Positions 48,329 through 58,285 are shown, counted from the first letter of the stretch. The stretch: 64,000 nucleotides of DNA from Paenibacillus kyungheensis (GCF_028606985.1 NZ_CP117416.1:3572001-3636000), one strand, 5' to 3'. Numbers and translations are program-made. Notes: generated from the sequence alone by a model not told the origin.

Positions 48329-50167
48329 TTACGATTGCATTGCAGATTTACGTTGTTTTTCCGCACGTTCGCGCTCACTCTTATTCAAAATCTTTTTACG
48401 CATACGAATTGATTTTGGAGTGATTTCACAATACTCATCTTCGTTCAAATATTCCAAAGCTTGCTCTAGAGAGAAGCTACGAGGAGTTTTCATTTTAACT
48501 GTATCGTCTTTTGTTGCAGAACGAACGTTAGTTAATTGTTTTTCTTTACAAATGTTAACAACAATATCGTTATCACGAGTATGCTCACCAACGATCATAC
48601 CTTCGTAAATTTCAGCACCTGGCTCAAGGAACAAAGTACCGCGATCTTCAACAGACAAGATACCGTACAAAGTTGAAGAACCACTTTCACTTGAAACCAA
48701 TACGCCTTCATGACGTCCGCCTACTTGACCAGCAGCAACTGGACCATAGCTATCGAATGAATGGTTCATAATTCCGTAACCTTTAGTCAATGTTAAGAAG
48801 TATGTTCCGTATCCGATCAAACCACGAGCAGGAATCAAGAATTCTAAACGAACTTGACCACTACCATTGTTAATCATATTTACCATCTCAGCTTTACGTG
48901 AACCCAAGCTCTCCATAACTGCGCCCATGCTTTCTTCAGGCAAATCAATTAGTAGATGCTCGATAGGCTCCATACGTTTACCATCGATTTCACGTACGAT
49001 AACTTCTGGTTTGGATACTTGCAATTCGTAACCTTCACGACGCATATTTTCGATCAAGATACCAAGGTGAAGTTCACCACGACCAGATACGATATAAGCA
49101 TCAGGGCTATCTGTTTCGTCTACACGTAGACTTACGTCTGTTTCTAATTCTTTGAACAAACGGTCACGAAGACGGCGAGAAGTTACCCATTTTCCTTCGC
49201 GTCCAGCAAATGGACTGTTGTTTACAAGGAAAGTCATTTGCAATGTAGGCTCATCAATTTTAAGAACCGGCAATGCTTCTGGGTTTTGTGGATCAGCAAT
49301 CGTTTCACCGATATTGATGTCTTTAATACCAGCGATAGCAATAATATCACCAGCACCAGCTTCTTCGATCTCAATACGTTTTAGACCTTGGAAACCAAAC
49401 AATTTCTCAATACGAGCTGTTTTCTTTTGGCCTTCACGGTTAATAACTGTTACCGATTGACCTTGACGGATAACACCACGGTTAACACGACCTACCGCAA
49501 TACGACCCAAATATTCGTTATAGTCCATCAATGTAACCAAGAATTGCAATGGCTCATCGATTTTCTCTTTTGGTGAAGGGATATGTTCGATAATTGTTTC
49601 GTACATAGCTTGCATCGTTTCGTCTTGTTTTTCTGGATCAAGACTAGACGTACCATTCAAAGCAGAAGCGTAAACAACCGGGAATTCCAATTGCTCGTCA
49701 CTTGCACCAAGTTCAATAAATAGATCCAATACTTCATCAATAACTTCTGTCGGGCGAGCAGCAGGACGGTCAATTTTGTTTACGACAACAGTAGGAGTCA
49801 AATTTTGCTCCAATGCTTTACGCAATACAAATTTAGTCTGAGGCATACAACCTTCATAAGCATCAACAATAAGAAGTACTCCGTCTACCATTTTCATGAT
49901 ACGTTCTACTTCACCACCAAAGTCGGCGTGACCCGGTGTATCCACGATATTGATTAAATAGTCTTTATACGTAATAGCTGTATTTTTTGCAAGAATCGTA
50001 ATACCGCGTTCACGCTCCAGATCATTAGAATCCATCGCACGCTCCTGTAAAGTCTCGTGATCCCGGAAAATACCTGACTGTTGCAACAATTTGTCCACTA
50101 GCGTTGTTTTACCATGGTCAACGTGGGCAATGATTGCGATATTGCGAATTTGTTCTCTTGATTGCAT
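48329..50167 (-). CDS. typA: Ribosome-associated GTPase TypA/BipA
   Basis: Translational GTPase that binds ribosomes and affects large-subunit assembly and stress growth. The 612 residues from ATG 50167 ([20 protein letters not shown]) contain G1 [11 protein letters not shown]2 [12 protein letters not shown]3 [14 protein letters not shown] and G4 VVNKIDRP, followed by EF-G-like domains and the BipA C-terminus ([30 protein letters not shown]). GGAG lies ahead of ATG 50167; the longer frame starts TTG 50179. It is a single gene below the terminator of the membrane-protein gene. Confidence 0.97.
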   Translation of the reverse strand: MQSREQIRNIAIIAHVDHGKTTLVDKLLQQSGIFRDHETLQERAMDSNDLERERGITILAKNTAITYKDYLINIVDTPGHADFGGEVERIMKMVDGVLLIVDAYEGCMPQTKFVLRKALEQNLTPTVVVNKIDRPAARPTEVIDEVLDLFIELGASDEQLEFPVVYASALNGTSSLDPEKQDETMQAMYETIIEHIPSPKEKIDEPLQFLVTLMDYNEYLGRIAVGRVNRGVIRQGQSVTVINREGQKKTARIEKLFGFQGLKRIEIEEAGAGDIIAIAGIKDINIGETIADPQNPEALPVLKIDEPTLQMTFLVNNSPFAGREGKWVTSRRLRDRLFKELETDVSLRVDETDSPDAYIVSGRGELHLGILIENMRREGYELQVSKPEVIVREIDGKRMEPIEHLLIDLPEESMGAVMESLGSRKAEMVNMINNGSGQVRLEFLIPARGLIGYGTYFLTLTKGYGIMNHSFDSYGPVAAGQVGGRHEGVLVSSESGSSTLYGILSVEDRGTLFLEPGAEIYEGMIVGEHTRDNDIVVNICKEKQLTNVRSATKDDTVKMKTPRSFSLEQALEYLNEDEYCEITPKSIRMRKKILNKSERERAEKQRKSAMQS

Positions 50168-50190
50168 AAATTTCTCCAAATCCTCTCCAT

Positions 50191-50224
50191 AAAAGGAGCG
50201 TCGGTCAACTAAGCCGACGCTCTA
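50191..50224 (-). terminator. Terminator between the membrane-protein gene and typA
   Basis: The minus strand forms GAGCGTCGG / CCGACGCTC followed by CTTTT. It lies close before the typA ribosome site, so it either ends the upstream transcript or acts on typA. Confidence 0.75.
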
Positions 50225-50322
50225 CTATTTGTTAACACAGTGTTCAAAAAATCGGCATCCATAATCTTGCTTATTATAATTATACGTCATTGTTGCTATA
50301 AATCAAGCAAATTCGCATTTTA

Positions 50323-50820
50323 TTACCAACCTGTTTTTGAATTACTCCGGCTAGCTAGTATCCATAATCCAGATAAGATCAACAGTAGCGCAATAAAATA
50401 AAAAGCAAAATTTCCTAATAAACTAAAAATAAGCAGAATTACTGATAACCAAGTAAGTGCAATTGAAGCAAAACCAACGTTGCGTGATACTGGTGAGGCT
50501 GCACATACATAATACTCATACATTCCTATAGAGACTCCCAAAATAAGCACAGGCCATAGATGTCCCATGAGCCACCATCCCCAAGTATTGCAAAGGAAGA
50601 ATAAGGCTCCATATACTGTAAGTATTCCAGCCGGAATCAATACAATAGCAGGTGCACTACGGCTAAAATACAGTAATTGTAATATAATACCTGGCAAAAG
50701 AATCGCCAGTGGCCAGAAAATATGACCAATAAAACTGAATACGCCCAATTTGCCAAGTAGGATAATCAAACCTGCACATACAATAAACAGTCCGATTAAC
50801 CCTTGATTACGATTGGTCAT
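50323..50820 (-). CDS. Polytopic membrane protein, LiaI/LiaF-transmembrane-like
   Basis: Hypothetical protein of 165 residues with about six hydrophobic segments. The opening GLIGLFIVCAGLIILLGKLG and IFWPLAILLPGIILQLLYF, with a repeat of that pattern near GHLWPVLILGVSIGMYEYY, resembles the DUF5668/LiaF N-terminal membrane domain seen in envelope-stress proteins. No catalytic motif. ATG 50820 lies eight bases after AAGGAGG; the frame continues to 50868. It lies between thiI and typA with its own terminator. An envelope-related role is only a guess. Confidence 0.78.
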   Translation of the reverse strand: MTNRNQGLIGLFIVCAGLIILLGKLGVFSFIGHIFWPLAILLPGIILQLLYFSRSAPAIVLIPAGILTVYGALFFLCNTWGWWLMGHLWPVLILGVSIGMYEYYVCAASPVSRNVGFASIALTWLSVILLIFSLLGNFAFYFIALLLILSGLWILASRSNSKTGW

Positions 50821-50907
50821 TCCAGCTTCCTCCTTCATCGATCTGTCCCTATTTATATCGGTTTTCATTTTGGCATCATGAAGATATAAAAGGTAATCTA
50901 ATCTTCT

Positions 50908-52131
50908 TTAAAACCAATCTTCATTTATAGCAGTAGAAGCAAGCTGTAAAGGGCTTCCTGCTTCGATCGTTAACACTTCCGTCTGCTCTACAGCACGTTC
51001 AATCATCGGCTCCAGTTCCAAAAACGATTCTACTTTTTCAATAATTCTCAAATTGGGATTGGTTGTCGGTGATTTCGGGATAAATAGTGTACAGCAATCT
51101 TCATAAGGCAAAATCGATAAATCATATGTGCCGATTTCTTTGGCAATTTGAATAATCTCATCTTTACCTGTCATGACTAACGGACGCAAAATCGGTAACT
51201 CTGTAGCACGTTCGATAGCGTTCATACTGGATAATGTCTGACTGGCTACCTGACCCAAGCTTTCCCCGGTGATCAAAGCTAATCCTTTTTGCTGTTCAGC
51301 GATCTTAGTCGCAATCCGTAACATCGCCCGGCGCATCAATGTAATCATTAAATTATCTTGTCCTGTAGTCGTAAAAGCGGTCTGTATCTCTGTAAAAGGT
51401 ACCACATGCAATTTGACGACTCCTGCATATCCTGCTAATACACGCGTAAGATCGACGACTTTTTCTTTAGCACGTTCACTGGTAAACGGATAACTATGAA
51501 AATGAATACATTCTACTTCAAGTCCGCGGCGCATCGATTGCCATCCTGCGACAGGGCTATCTATCCCTCCAGAAAGAAGCAACATCGCTTTACCATTACT
51601 TCCGCGCGGGAAGCCACCTACTGCTGGAATCAATTCACTATAAATATAAGCCGCTCCATCTCGAATCTCTACTCGTAATTCAATCTGTGGTTGTCTTACG
51701 TCGACTTTGAGTAATGGATATGCACGTAATACAGGTGAACCTACCAAATGATTCATTTCTTGCGATGAATGAGGGAACTCTTTCCAGACTCGCTTCACAG
51801 ATACTTTGAATGTAGTAAGTTGGTCAATATGTTGCTCTCCGATTAATTCAATAGCAGCTGCAATAATGTCATCCAATTGAGGCAATGTCTGCTTGACTGG
51901 AATAATATCCATAATGCCAAATACATTTTTTAACACTTGAATTAACGCTTCTACCGATTCTCCACCTGTTTCCACATACATTCTACCGTATTCACGACGA
52001 ACATGCGCTTTAGGATAAGGACGTAAAACCGCACGTACATGTTCTGAAATTGTTTTTTCAAATCTGGATCTATTTTTACCTTTGAGTGTAATTTCACCTA
52101 ATCTTAAAATCAAACGATCTATATTTTGCAT
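50908..52131 (-). CDS. thiI: tRNA 4-thiouridine synthetase ThiI (no rhodanese domain)
   Basis: Adenylates U8 of tRNA for sulfur insertion; in some bacteria also supplies sulfur for thiamine. The 407 residues comprise the N-terminal ferredoxin-like region (RLGEITLKGKNRSRFEK), a THUMP domain, and the PP-loop ATPase (MLLLSGGIDSPVAGWQSMRR). The chain ends after EDCCTLFIPKSPTTNPNLR without a rhodanese domain, as in Bacillus, where a dedicated cysteine desulfurase delivers the sulfur. That partner gene lies two bases upstream. Confidence 0.96.
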   Translation of the reverse strand: MQNIDRLILRLGEITLKGKNRSRFEKTISEHVRAVLRPYPKAHVRREYGRMYVETGGESVEALIQVLKNVFGIMDIIPVKQTLPQLDDIIAAAIELIGEQHIDQLTTFKVSVKRVWKEFPHSSQEMNHLVGSPVLRAYPLLKVDVRQPQIELRVEIRDGAAYIYSELIPAVGGFPRGSNGKAMLLLSGGIDSPVAGWQSMRRGLEVECIHFHSYPFTSERAKEKVVDLTRVLAGYAGVVKLHVVPFTEIQTAFTTTGQDNLMITLMRRAMLRIATKIAEQQKGLALITGESLGQVASQTLSSMNAIERATELPILRPLVMTGKDEIIQIAKEIGTYDLSILPYEDCCTLFIPKSPTTNPNLRIIEKVESFLELEPMIERAVEQTEVLTIEAGSPLQLASTAINEDWF

Positions 52132-52133
52132 AC

Positions 52134-53288
52134 TTAACGGGTTCTCCTCTCCAATGGGCGAAGCTGTGTAACAGTCTGACGAAGCGCTGTGATTAAATGT
52201 TCAATATCTTGATTTGTATGTTGATCGCCCAAGCTGATCCGTATTCCACTTGCAGCATGTTCTCGCGTGATCCCCATCGCTACTAATACACGACTTGGTT
52301 CAGCTTTACGGGAAGAACAAGCAGACTGTGTAGATACGATACAACCCTGCTGTTCTAGACTATGCAATATTACTTCCGATTTCATACCGGGATAACAGAA
52401 ATGAATAATATGCGGTGATGCGATAGCAGGATTCGTTAACACTAGTCCATCTATCGCTTGAATTTCTGTTTTTAACAATTGGCTAAAAGCAGTTAATCGT
52501 TCTGCTAGTGTATATTGTTCTGTTGCTGCTAGACGTAGCGCCTTGGTCATGCCTACGATACCGGCTACATTTTCTGTACCCGAGCGATAGCCATTTTCTT
52601 GTCCACCACCTGCCAGTAATGGAAAAAGTTCAGTCCCTTGTTTGATATATAATAATCCAGTTCCTTTGGGACCTCTTATTTTGTGAGCAGATAAGCTATA
52701 TAGATCGATATTCCATTTTGCTAATACTACAGGCAATTTGCCGAATCCTTGTACACCATCGACATGCATCAGTGTACGAGGTTGTACTTTTTTCAGCCAT
52801 TCTGATACTTGTTGCACAGGTTGAACAGCGCCTGTCTCATTATTCACATGCATCATACTGACTATAATCGTATCTGCTCGTAAAGCATTCTGAATATCTT
52901 CCAATAATACAATGCCGTCAGGTGCAGGATCGATATAACTAATTTCAAATCCTATCTGCTCCAATTGACGACAACACTCATACACAGAAGGATGCTCAAT
53001 ACTCGTAGTAATAATATGTCCCTGTGTACGTCCGCCACGCATCGCTGCTCCTTTCAGAGCAAAGTTATTACTTTCTGTAGCGCCTGATGTCCAAATAATT
53101 TCGTTTGGTTTGACTCCAAGTAGTTGAGCAGTGACTTCTTTGGCATGTCGAACCAATCGGTCTGCTTCTTCTCCATATTGATGTAAAGAAGATGGATTGC
53201 CAAAATGCTTTTCCATAATCTCAGCCATCGATCGTATCACTTCAGGATAAGGAGGAGTCGTAGCGGCATAATCAAAATATTTCATCAT
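52134..53288 (-). CDS. Cysteine desulfurase (NifZ/IscS-like) partnered with ThiI
   Basis: PLP enzyme that takes sulfur from cysteine and passes it to an acceptor, here probably ThiI. The 384 residues open MMKYFDYAATTPPYPEVIRS and contain WTSGATESNNFALKGA, MHVNNETGAVQPVQ, the PLP lysine in LSAHKIRGPKGTGLLY (about 205) and the catalytic cysteine loop STQSACSSRKAEPS (about 326). The adjacency and two-base gap to thiI match the nifZ-thiI pair of B. subtilis. It is probably dedicated to tRNA thiolation rather than Fe-S assembly. Confidence 0.94.
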   Translation of the reverse strand: MMKYFDYAATTPPYPEVIRSMAEIMEKHFGNPSSLHQYGEEADRLVRHAKEVTAQLLGVKPNEIIWTSGATESNNFALKGAAMRGGRTQGHIITTSIEHPSVYECCRQLEQIGFEISYIDPAPDGIVLLEDIQNALRADTIIVSMMHVNNETGAVQPVQQVSEWLKKVQPRTLMHVDGVQGFGKLPVVLAKWNIDLYSLSAHKIRGPKGTGLLYIKQGTELFPLLAGGGQENGYRSGTENVAGIVGMTKALRLAATEQYTLAERLTAFSQLLKTEIQAIDGLVLTNPAIASPHIIHFCYPGMKSEVILHSLEQQGCIVSTQSACSSRKAEPSRVLVAMGITREHAASGIRISLGDQHTNQDIEHLITALRQTVTQLRPLERRTR

Positions 53289-53348
53289 TTGTTCCTCCCG
53301 TTCCTATACTATTGGCTTAATGTGTAGCTATCCAACTATCGTTCTATC

Positions 53349-53392
53349 AAAAAAAGATCAAAAAACGGAACCTACGCTCCGCTTTTTGATCT
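53349..53392 (-). terminator. Terminator after the lytic transglycosylase gene
   Basis: Minus-strand stem GATCAAAAAGCGGA / TTCCGTTTTTTGATC with a short loop, then a long T-run. It lies 110 bases past the transglycosylase stop and 60 bases before the cysteine desulfurase start. Confidence 0.85.
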
Positions 53393-53501
53393 ATCTCATA
53401 TTGATATATCGTACTCATATATGATGATCAAATCTCTATATCGCTAAAACGTTCGTGTACTATTATACCATGTACTTAGGTACTATGAACGTTAATTATG
53501 A

Positions 53502-54377
53502 TTATAATTCGTATTTGGCTTGAGCATTTTCAATCTTACCAATATAGCGCTGTGTTTCTTTTGGCAATTGGCTTAATTTCGCCATTAATTCTTCGTCATT
53601 TGAGATACCCAAACGTTGTAATCGACCTGGGCCTGCATTGTACGCGGCAAGGGCTGTTTTCACATTACCATCATAACGCTTGATCTGATAAGACAAATAT
53701 TTGGTACCGCCATCTATATTTTGCGCCGGATCAAAAGAGTTGCTTACTCCCAGACCAGCAGCTGTTCCGTCCATTAATTGCATTAATCCTTTTGCTCCTG
53801 CGGAAGAACCTGCATTCGGATTAAAAGAAGATTCGGTATCAATAACAGCTTTGATCAATGATTCAGAGATACCGTATTTGCTACTAGCTGCACTGATTAA
53901 ATCGTTATAAGCTGTTGGTTTACTCGCACCTGTACCTGTTGCTGCAATAGCAGAAGAAGGATCTGCTCCTCCAATACCTGCTGTGCCTGTAGATGGAAGT
54001 GGTGTATTCACTTTAGCCGTTGTTGTAGATGTACTAGGATCGACAGGAGCCAGTTGATCAAATTGATACCACGGGTCACTTTGTCCTGCACCACTTGTTG
54101 CATACGTATTGCCTGTAACAGAACTTGAATCTACATCTCCGACACTTGCAGCAGAAGGCAACACACTGGCAAGACTCACTGGATTTATATTAGAACCTTT
54201 TGTTTCAGCCGTTGTTCCTATATTTTGTTGCAACATCATATCAAATAATTTGCTACTATCATCGGTATTGGCTGTCAATTGGTCTGCACTACCTACACCA
54301 GAAGTATTCAAATATTTTAGTTCTATTAACTGTTTTGCCACTTTTGCATCAATTTGCATTCTGCTCGTGACTCCCAT
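53502..54377 (-). CDS. Lytic transglycosylase domain protein (CwlQ/YjbJ-like)
   Basis: Peptidoglycan-cleaving SLT domain in the C-terminal 125 residues: SLIKAVIDTESSFNPNAGSS with the catalytic Glu, then AGAKGLMQLMDGTAAGLGV, GGTKYLSYQIKRYDGNVKTA and AAYNAGPGRL. Residues 75-160 are a low-complexity Ser/Thr/Gly/Pro linker. There is no signal peptide; the N-terminus (MQIDAKVAKQLIELKYLN) is helical like B. subtilis YjbJ, so export may be non-classical or linked to flagellar or other machinery. The 291-residue length reflects the long linker. Confidence 0.9.
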   Translation of the reverse strand: MGVTSRMQIDAKVAKQLIELKYLNTSGVGSADQLTANTDDSSKLFDMMLQQNIGTTAETKGSNINPVSLASVLPSAASVGDVDSSSVTGNTYATSGAGQSDPWYQFDQLAPVDPSTSTTTAKVNTPLPSTGTAGIGGADPSSAIAATGTGASKPTAYNDLISAASSKYGISESLIKAVIDTESSFNPNAGSSAGAKGLMQLMDGTAAGLGVSNSFDPAQNIDGGTKYLSYQIKRYDGNVKTALAAYNAGPGRLQRLGISNDEELMAKLSQLPKETQRYIGKIENAQAKYEL

Positions 54378-54768
54378 CTATATAATGTATTCCATCGCCG
54401 TTATCTATATGCTATCTATACTATTGATTATAGTTGTAAAAGGATGCCTATTCTATAAGAAACAATACTCATAACTGCCTCTTCCTATCAAAATAGGAAC
54501 AATCTCCTTTTGTCTTGGTGATTATGGTCAGAACCTATCTCTAAATTAGTCTCTATAATACTTTTCGTCCAAAAAGCTATTTTTGTGAATAACAGCTTTA
54601 TTAATTTTTTAAAATTAAAGTCTCATTAGATTTTTATCAAGTTCTACAATTATGTTTTTTAATTCCATTGTTAAGATATAAAATGACGTTTTACTTTGCT
54701 TCATCATTTCCACCCTTTATATGTAATATTTTATATCATTTATCGTTATATTATATATGTACACAAAT
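54378..54768. other. AT-rich spacer between ypuI and the transglycosylase gene
   Basis: About 390 bases with no credible gene. It must hold the promoter of the transglycosylase gene; a TATAAT lies on the minus strand near 54430 with a poor -35. A small inverted repeat TTCCTAT / ATAGGAA lies at 54481-54499. Nothing else stands out. Confidence 0.55.
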
Positions 54769-54798
54769 AAAAAGATGCCCTTCAAGGACATCTTTTTT
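54769..54798 (-). terminator. ypuI terminator
   Basis: Minus-strand GATGTCC / GGGCATC stem with loop TTGAA, preceded by A and followed by five T, about 25 bases past the ypuI stop. Confidence 0.87.
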
Positions 54799-54821
54799 TA
54801 GTATTTCGTATCTAACAAAAA

Positions 54822-55322
54822 TTAAGCGTGACGTTGGTTCATACGACGTTGAGTTAAATAATCACTTTCGTAGTAAGCTAGATCATCGCGTAATTCTTCG
54901 TAAATTTTTGTGATTTCTAAAATAATGTCTCTAACCGGTTTGACAGGAGTCTGACGGAAACGAATCGCTTCCTGACCTGTATAAGCATAACGTCCATCTT
55001 CAGAGTAGCACTCATTTTTGGGATAAAAAAAGCTATTGATACAATGGTGATACGCATTATAAAGTGCTTTTTCTGCAAAATCCATATCGAAATTCGCACG
55101 ACGGATCACTACACCTAATTTTTCGTAAGAAACTTCGGAAAACACAAGCAAATGACGTAAATCGGACAAAAATCCTTTGTAGAAAGCAACACTATCGACA
55201 CCATTTTCAGCTGTCAATGCTTGTAAAGAGTATTCGTTTAAGAACTCTTCCATCTTCTCAATTGCTGGTTTCAATTTTTCCCTAGTGCTTTCACTTAACT
55301 TTTGGACATTCGCTGCTAACAT
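54822..55322 (-). CDS. ypuI: YpuI/DUF3907 family protein
   Basis: Cytoplasmic protein of 166 residues, function unknown. Features matching my memory of the DUF3907/YpuI family are the helical N-terminus, YKGFLSDLRHLLVFSEVSYE, LYNAYHHCINSFFYPKNECY, YAYTGQEAIRFRQTP and the Tyr/Glu-rich helical end. ATG 55322 follows GGGGGAG. It is transcribed alone, ending at its own terminator. I know no partner or reaction. Confidence 0.82.
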   Translation of the reverse strand: MLAANVQKLSESTREKLKPAIEKMEEFLNEYSLQALTAENGVDSVAFYKGFLSDLRHLLVFSEVSYEKLGVVIRRANFDMDFAEKALYNAYHHCINSFFYPKNECYSEDGRYAYTGQEAIRFRQTPVKPVRDIILEITKIYEELRDDLAYYESDYLTQRRMNQRHA

Positions 55323-55615
55323 GTCTGTAGCTCCCCCTTAAAATTGGTTCCTTAGAGACTGGGATGTGTCTTGAGAAAGACAACATTACCCTGATTTTTA
55401 ATTACAATCCTACCATAAAATTAATACTTATGGTATCTCTGATGTGTACAAAATCTTCTTAACTTCATTTTAACCACTTTTTAAATATTAAAAACGTTAG
55501 CTTGTGAAACGGAATCTCATTAATATTCCCATCCATGAATGGTTTATTATCATATACATTACTTCGATTTTTACAAAGAAGCAAGTTTGTTAGAAGTAAG
55601 CACCATTTGATCGCA
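55323..55615. other. Spacer upstream of ypuI
   Basis: About 290 bases, AT-rich in the half next to ypuI, with no gene visible. It must contain the ypuI promoter; I cannot identify one with confidence. Confidence 0.5.
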
Positions 55616-55659
55616 TCAAAAAGCGGCGTGCTCTCCAAAGATGGAAAGACACACCGCCT
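55616..55659 (-). terminator. Strong hairpin terminator downstream of rnpB
   Basis: Minus-strand stem GCGGTGTG / CACGCCGC continuing inward as CTTTCCA / TGGAGAG, followed by TTTTT. It lies about 100 bases beyond the rnpB 3' end and may be a backup terminator for rnpB. Confidence 0.75.
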
Positions 55660-55758
55660 TCTTCCAGCGGATATACAACCGGTACAGAGTGTCTATCTCT
55701 CTATATCGGACTATGATAAATGCTTATGAATGGTATTCTGTCAGACATACAAAAAAAG

Positions 55759-56196
55759 TAGCGTTAGTGGGGAAAGCTTCTCGTAAGCCGGGTTCTGTGC
55801 CTTTTGTGGTTCAGACGGGAACTACCCTCCCACTTTAGGCGACAATCATCTATCTAGGCCAAACATTACTGTTTGGCTCCAGCGACCAACCTCGATACAC
55901 CTCGGGCAAAGGCTGCTTTTCCGAAGAAAAGCTGTATCTCTTTAGGTCTTGCTCCAGATGGGGTTTACCAGGAACGAAGTCACCAGCGTTCCTCGGGGTC
56001 TCTTACACCCCGGTTCCATCCTTACCTGTGCATAATTTCCGAAGAAATCAGCCATCGGCGGTCCATTTCTGTGGCACTATCCTTCAACTCGCGCTGACTG
56101 GATGTTATCCAGCACCCTGCCCTGTGGAGCCCGGACTTTCCTCCCGTGACGATAAGTCACCGGCGATTGTCTGTTTAGCTTTCCGCGAACGCAACA
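55759..56196 (-). ncRNA. rnpB: RNase P RNA, type A-like
   Basis: Catalytic RNA that matures tRNA 5' ends. On the minus strand the hallmark GAGGAAAGTCCGGGCTCC (5' P4 side) is followed by ACAGGGCAGGGTGCTGG, AAACCGCC-like and GGTAAACCCC-like segments, then CCTAGATAGATGATTGTCG, ACAGAACCCGGCTTA and the 3' end. P1 is formed by GGAAAGCT and AGCTTTCC plus GCGTT/AACGC. GGGC in the 5' half and GCCC in the P17 loop region allow the P6 pairing characteristic of type A; the B. subtilis type B elements are not seen. Length is about 438. A T-run follows P1. Small frames across this region are not genes. Confidence 0.93.
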
Positions 56197-56202
56197 CTTC
56201 AC

Positions 56203-56231
56203 ATTATATAATTATTCTATAAGAGTGTAAA
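56203..56231 (-). promoter_or_regulatory. rnpB promoter
   Basis: Minus-strand TTTACA (plus 56226-56231), 17-base spacer and consensus TATAAT (56203-56208), placing the start at about 56196, where the P1 helix begins. Confidence 0.8.
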
Positions 56232-56411
56232 GCATACATTACACTTTTTAAAAGTTCTCATTACAAAAATGCAGATTTGATTGTATTCTCTAGCTATTTC
56301 GATGTATTTTGTACAGTATATGTTGTAAAGCACAAGATAATTAACATAAAGGGATACGGTCTCAAATCTTTACATACAAAGATTAATATAGCTTTTGTAC
56401 CCCATTACATT

Positions 56412-57527
56412 TTACACAAACTGAAAAGGTTCAGTATCAATCGTAGAAGCATGTACTTGTGTATCGTATTTATCTGCTTCCAAACGCTTACGAATCACTT
56501 CAGCCAGTCCTGACTTCATAATCTTCTCTGTATTATGACCCGGATCAATAATCGCTATGCCAGCCATTAACGCATCCTGAGCGGTATGATAATCGATATC
56601 TCCAGTAACAATCACATCTGCGCCTTTGAACAACGCTTGATTGACATAACGACTACCTGATCCTCCAAGCACAGCTGCTTTTTTGATCGTGCGGTTAAGA
56701 TCACCTGTGACACGTACAATCGGTACATCTAATCCTTGTTTGACTGTATCTACAAATTGAGCAAGACTCACTGGAGCATCTAATTTACCGACACGACCTA
56801 ATCCATAGACTTTACCGCTATCTGCCAAAGGATATAGATCATATGCTACTTCGTCATACGGATGAGACTTAATCAGTGCTTGAACAATTTTATTCCGTAG
56901 ACTGGAAGGAACAACTGTTTCTAATCGGATTTCAGAGACAGATTCTAATTTACCTGTAGTGCCTATGTAAGGCTCACTGCCTTCTTCTGGTTGAAAAGTA
57001 CCTGTCCCTTCTGAAGTGAACGTGCAATGGCTGTAATCTCCAATATGACCGCCACCCGCAGCAGTTATCGCATGGCGTACCCCTTCTACATGAGAAGCTG
57101 GCACAAATGTTACTAATTTGAATAATGAATCAGTAGACGTCTGTTCGATAGGAACTGTATGACGAAGCCCTAGAGCATCAGCCATCCAATCATTGACTCC
57201 GCCTTCTGCAATATCCAGATTGGTATGACTAATATAGACAGCAATATCATGCTTGATAAGCTTTTCATATAATTTGCCCATCGGTGTACTGGTATTAATA
57301 CTTTTGAGCGCACGGAAAATGATGGCATGATGCGCAATAATCAAATCTACATCAAGCGCAATCGCTTCATCCACGACTTCATCAGTCACATCAAGAGCAA
57401 CCAGAATATTGCGAATATCTTTTTGAAGTGTTCCTAATTGCAGACCGATACGATCATCAGGTACAGCAATACTTTTAGGTGCAAATTGCTCCATATATTG
57501 AATTACAGTTTGTCCTTTTGCAAGCAT
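56412..57527 (-). CDS. yqfO: Nif3-like dinuclear metal-centre protein (YqfO type)
   Basis: The 371 residues have the NIF3 metal motifs IIAHHAIIFRAL, AVYISHTNLDIAEGGVNDWM and, near the end, DIDYHTAQDALMAGIAIIDP and GHNTEK. The central insert (about 130-230, starting LVTFVPASHVEGVRHA) is the CutA-like YqfO domain found in the longer Bacillus-type proteins. Molecular function is not established. ATG 57527 follows GAGG and overlaps the trmK stop by 25 bases, so the two are coupled. Confidence 0.93.
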   Translation of the reverse strand: MLAKGQTVIQYMEQFAPKSIAVPDDRIGLQLGTLQKDIRNILVALDVTDEVVDEAIALDVDLIIAHHAIIFRALKSINTSTPMGKLYEKLIKHDIAVYISHTNLDIAEGGVNDWMADALGLRHTVPIEQTSTDSLFKLVTFVPASHVEGVRHAITAAGGGHIGDYSHCTFTSEGTGTFQPEEGSEPYIGTTGKLESVSEIRLETVVPSSLRNKIVQALIKSHPYDEVAYDLYPLADSGKVYGLGRVGKLDAPVSLAQFVDTVKQGLDVPIVRVTGDLNRTIKKAAVLGGSGSRYVNQALFKGADVIVTGDIDYHTAQDALMAGIAIIDPGHNTEKIMKSGLAEVIRKRLEADKYDTQVHASTIDTEPFQFV

Positions 57528-58285
57528 AATAGAACCTCCTTCACCGTTTGCAGCTGTTGCCGAAACACAGCCGATTTAGCTTGTGCTTCTTCATTTTCAG
57601 ATTTACCTGTGGAAGCAGCTACTTTTTCAAGCTTATGGATTTCTTGAGACCATTTATATTGAAAAATGGAAGACCCTTCTTGGATCAAATACGGCCCAAA
57701 ACGCAACAAACTATCTCGATCCACATCATAATCATGTGCCTGATTGGTCTCACTATGAGAAGTTAACGTTATGCCTTTATACAATTGTTGATTCATTTCT
57801 ACTGCATCAGGTAAACGATCTGCTGTCAAAATCTCATAAATACGTCCGTCTTCTTCTAAAATTTGCTCATGACTCAAATACCAATTATGTTCTAACAACC
57901 AGCGACGTACATTTTCTTCGCCGACATTAGGTTGAAGAATAAGGCGCTGTACTCCTTCTAACTTATCCAGTCCTTCAGATAAAATAGAGACGATCAATAC
58001 ACCACCCATACCGGCAATAGTCACTACATCTACTTCACCTGGCTGGATCACAGCAAGTCCGTTGCCTAATCTTACATTGATCTTTTCTTTCAGCCCTGCT
58101 TCATTAACCTGACGCTGAGCCGCATCGCGAGGACCTACATTGACTTCCCCTGCGATTGCTTCTGTAATCATTCCTTTACGCATAGCAAAAACAGGCAAAA
58201 GGGCATGATCGGAACCAATATCCGCCAACCGGCTTCCTGTCGGAATTTGCTCTGCAATTTTTGTTAATCGTGTTGATAATTTCAT
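57503..58285 (-). CDS. trmK: tRNA (adenine-22-N1)-methyltransferase TrmK
   Basis: Methylates A22 of some tRNAs with SAM. From ATG 58285 (MKLSTRLTKIAEQIPTGSRL) it has about 260 residues with the SAM motif LADIGSDHALLPVFA, VTIAGMGGVLIVSIL and LILQPNVGEENVRRWL. The longer frame to 58360 lies inside the upstream gene; ATG 58285 overlaps that gene's stop as ATGA and follows GGTGG. It lies upstream of the Nif3-like gene, the usual pairing near rpoD. Confidence 0.94.
   Translation of the reverse strand: MKLSTRLTKIAEQIPTGSRLADIGSDHALLPVFAMRKGMITEAIAGEVNVGPRDAAQRQVNEAGLKEKINVRLGNGLAVIQPGEVDVVTIAGMGGVLIVSILSEGLDKLEGVQRLILQPNVGEENVRRWLLEHNWYLSHEQILEEDGRIYEILTADRLPDAVEMNQQLYKGITLTSHSETNQAHDYDVDRDSLLRFGPYLIQEGSSIFQYKWSQEIHKLEKVAASTGKSENEEAQAKSAVFRQQLQTVKEVLLCLQKDKL

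Noticed and set aside
55535-56222. Several 60-75 codon plus-strand frames
   Set aside because: They are antisense to RNase P RNA and its flanks, lack ribosome sites and resemble no protein.
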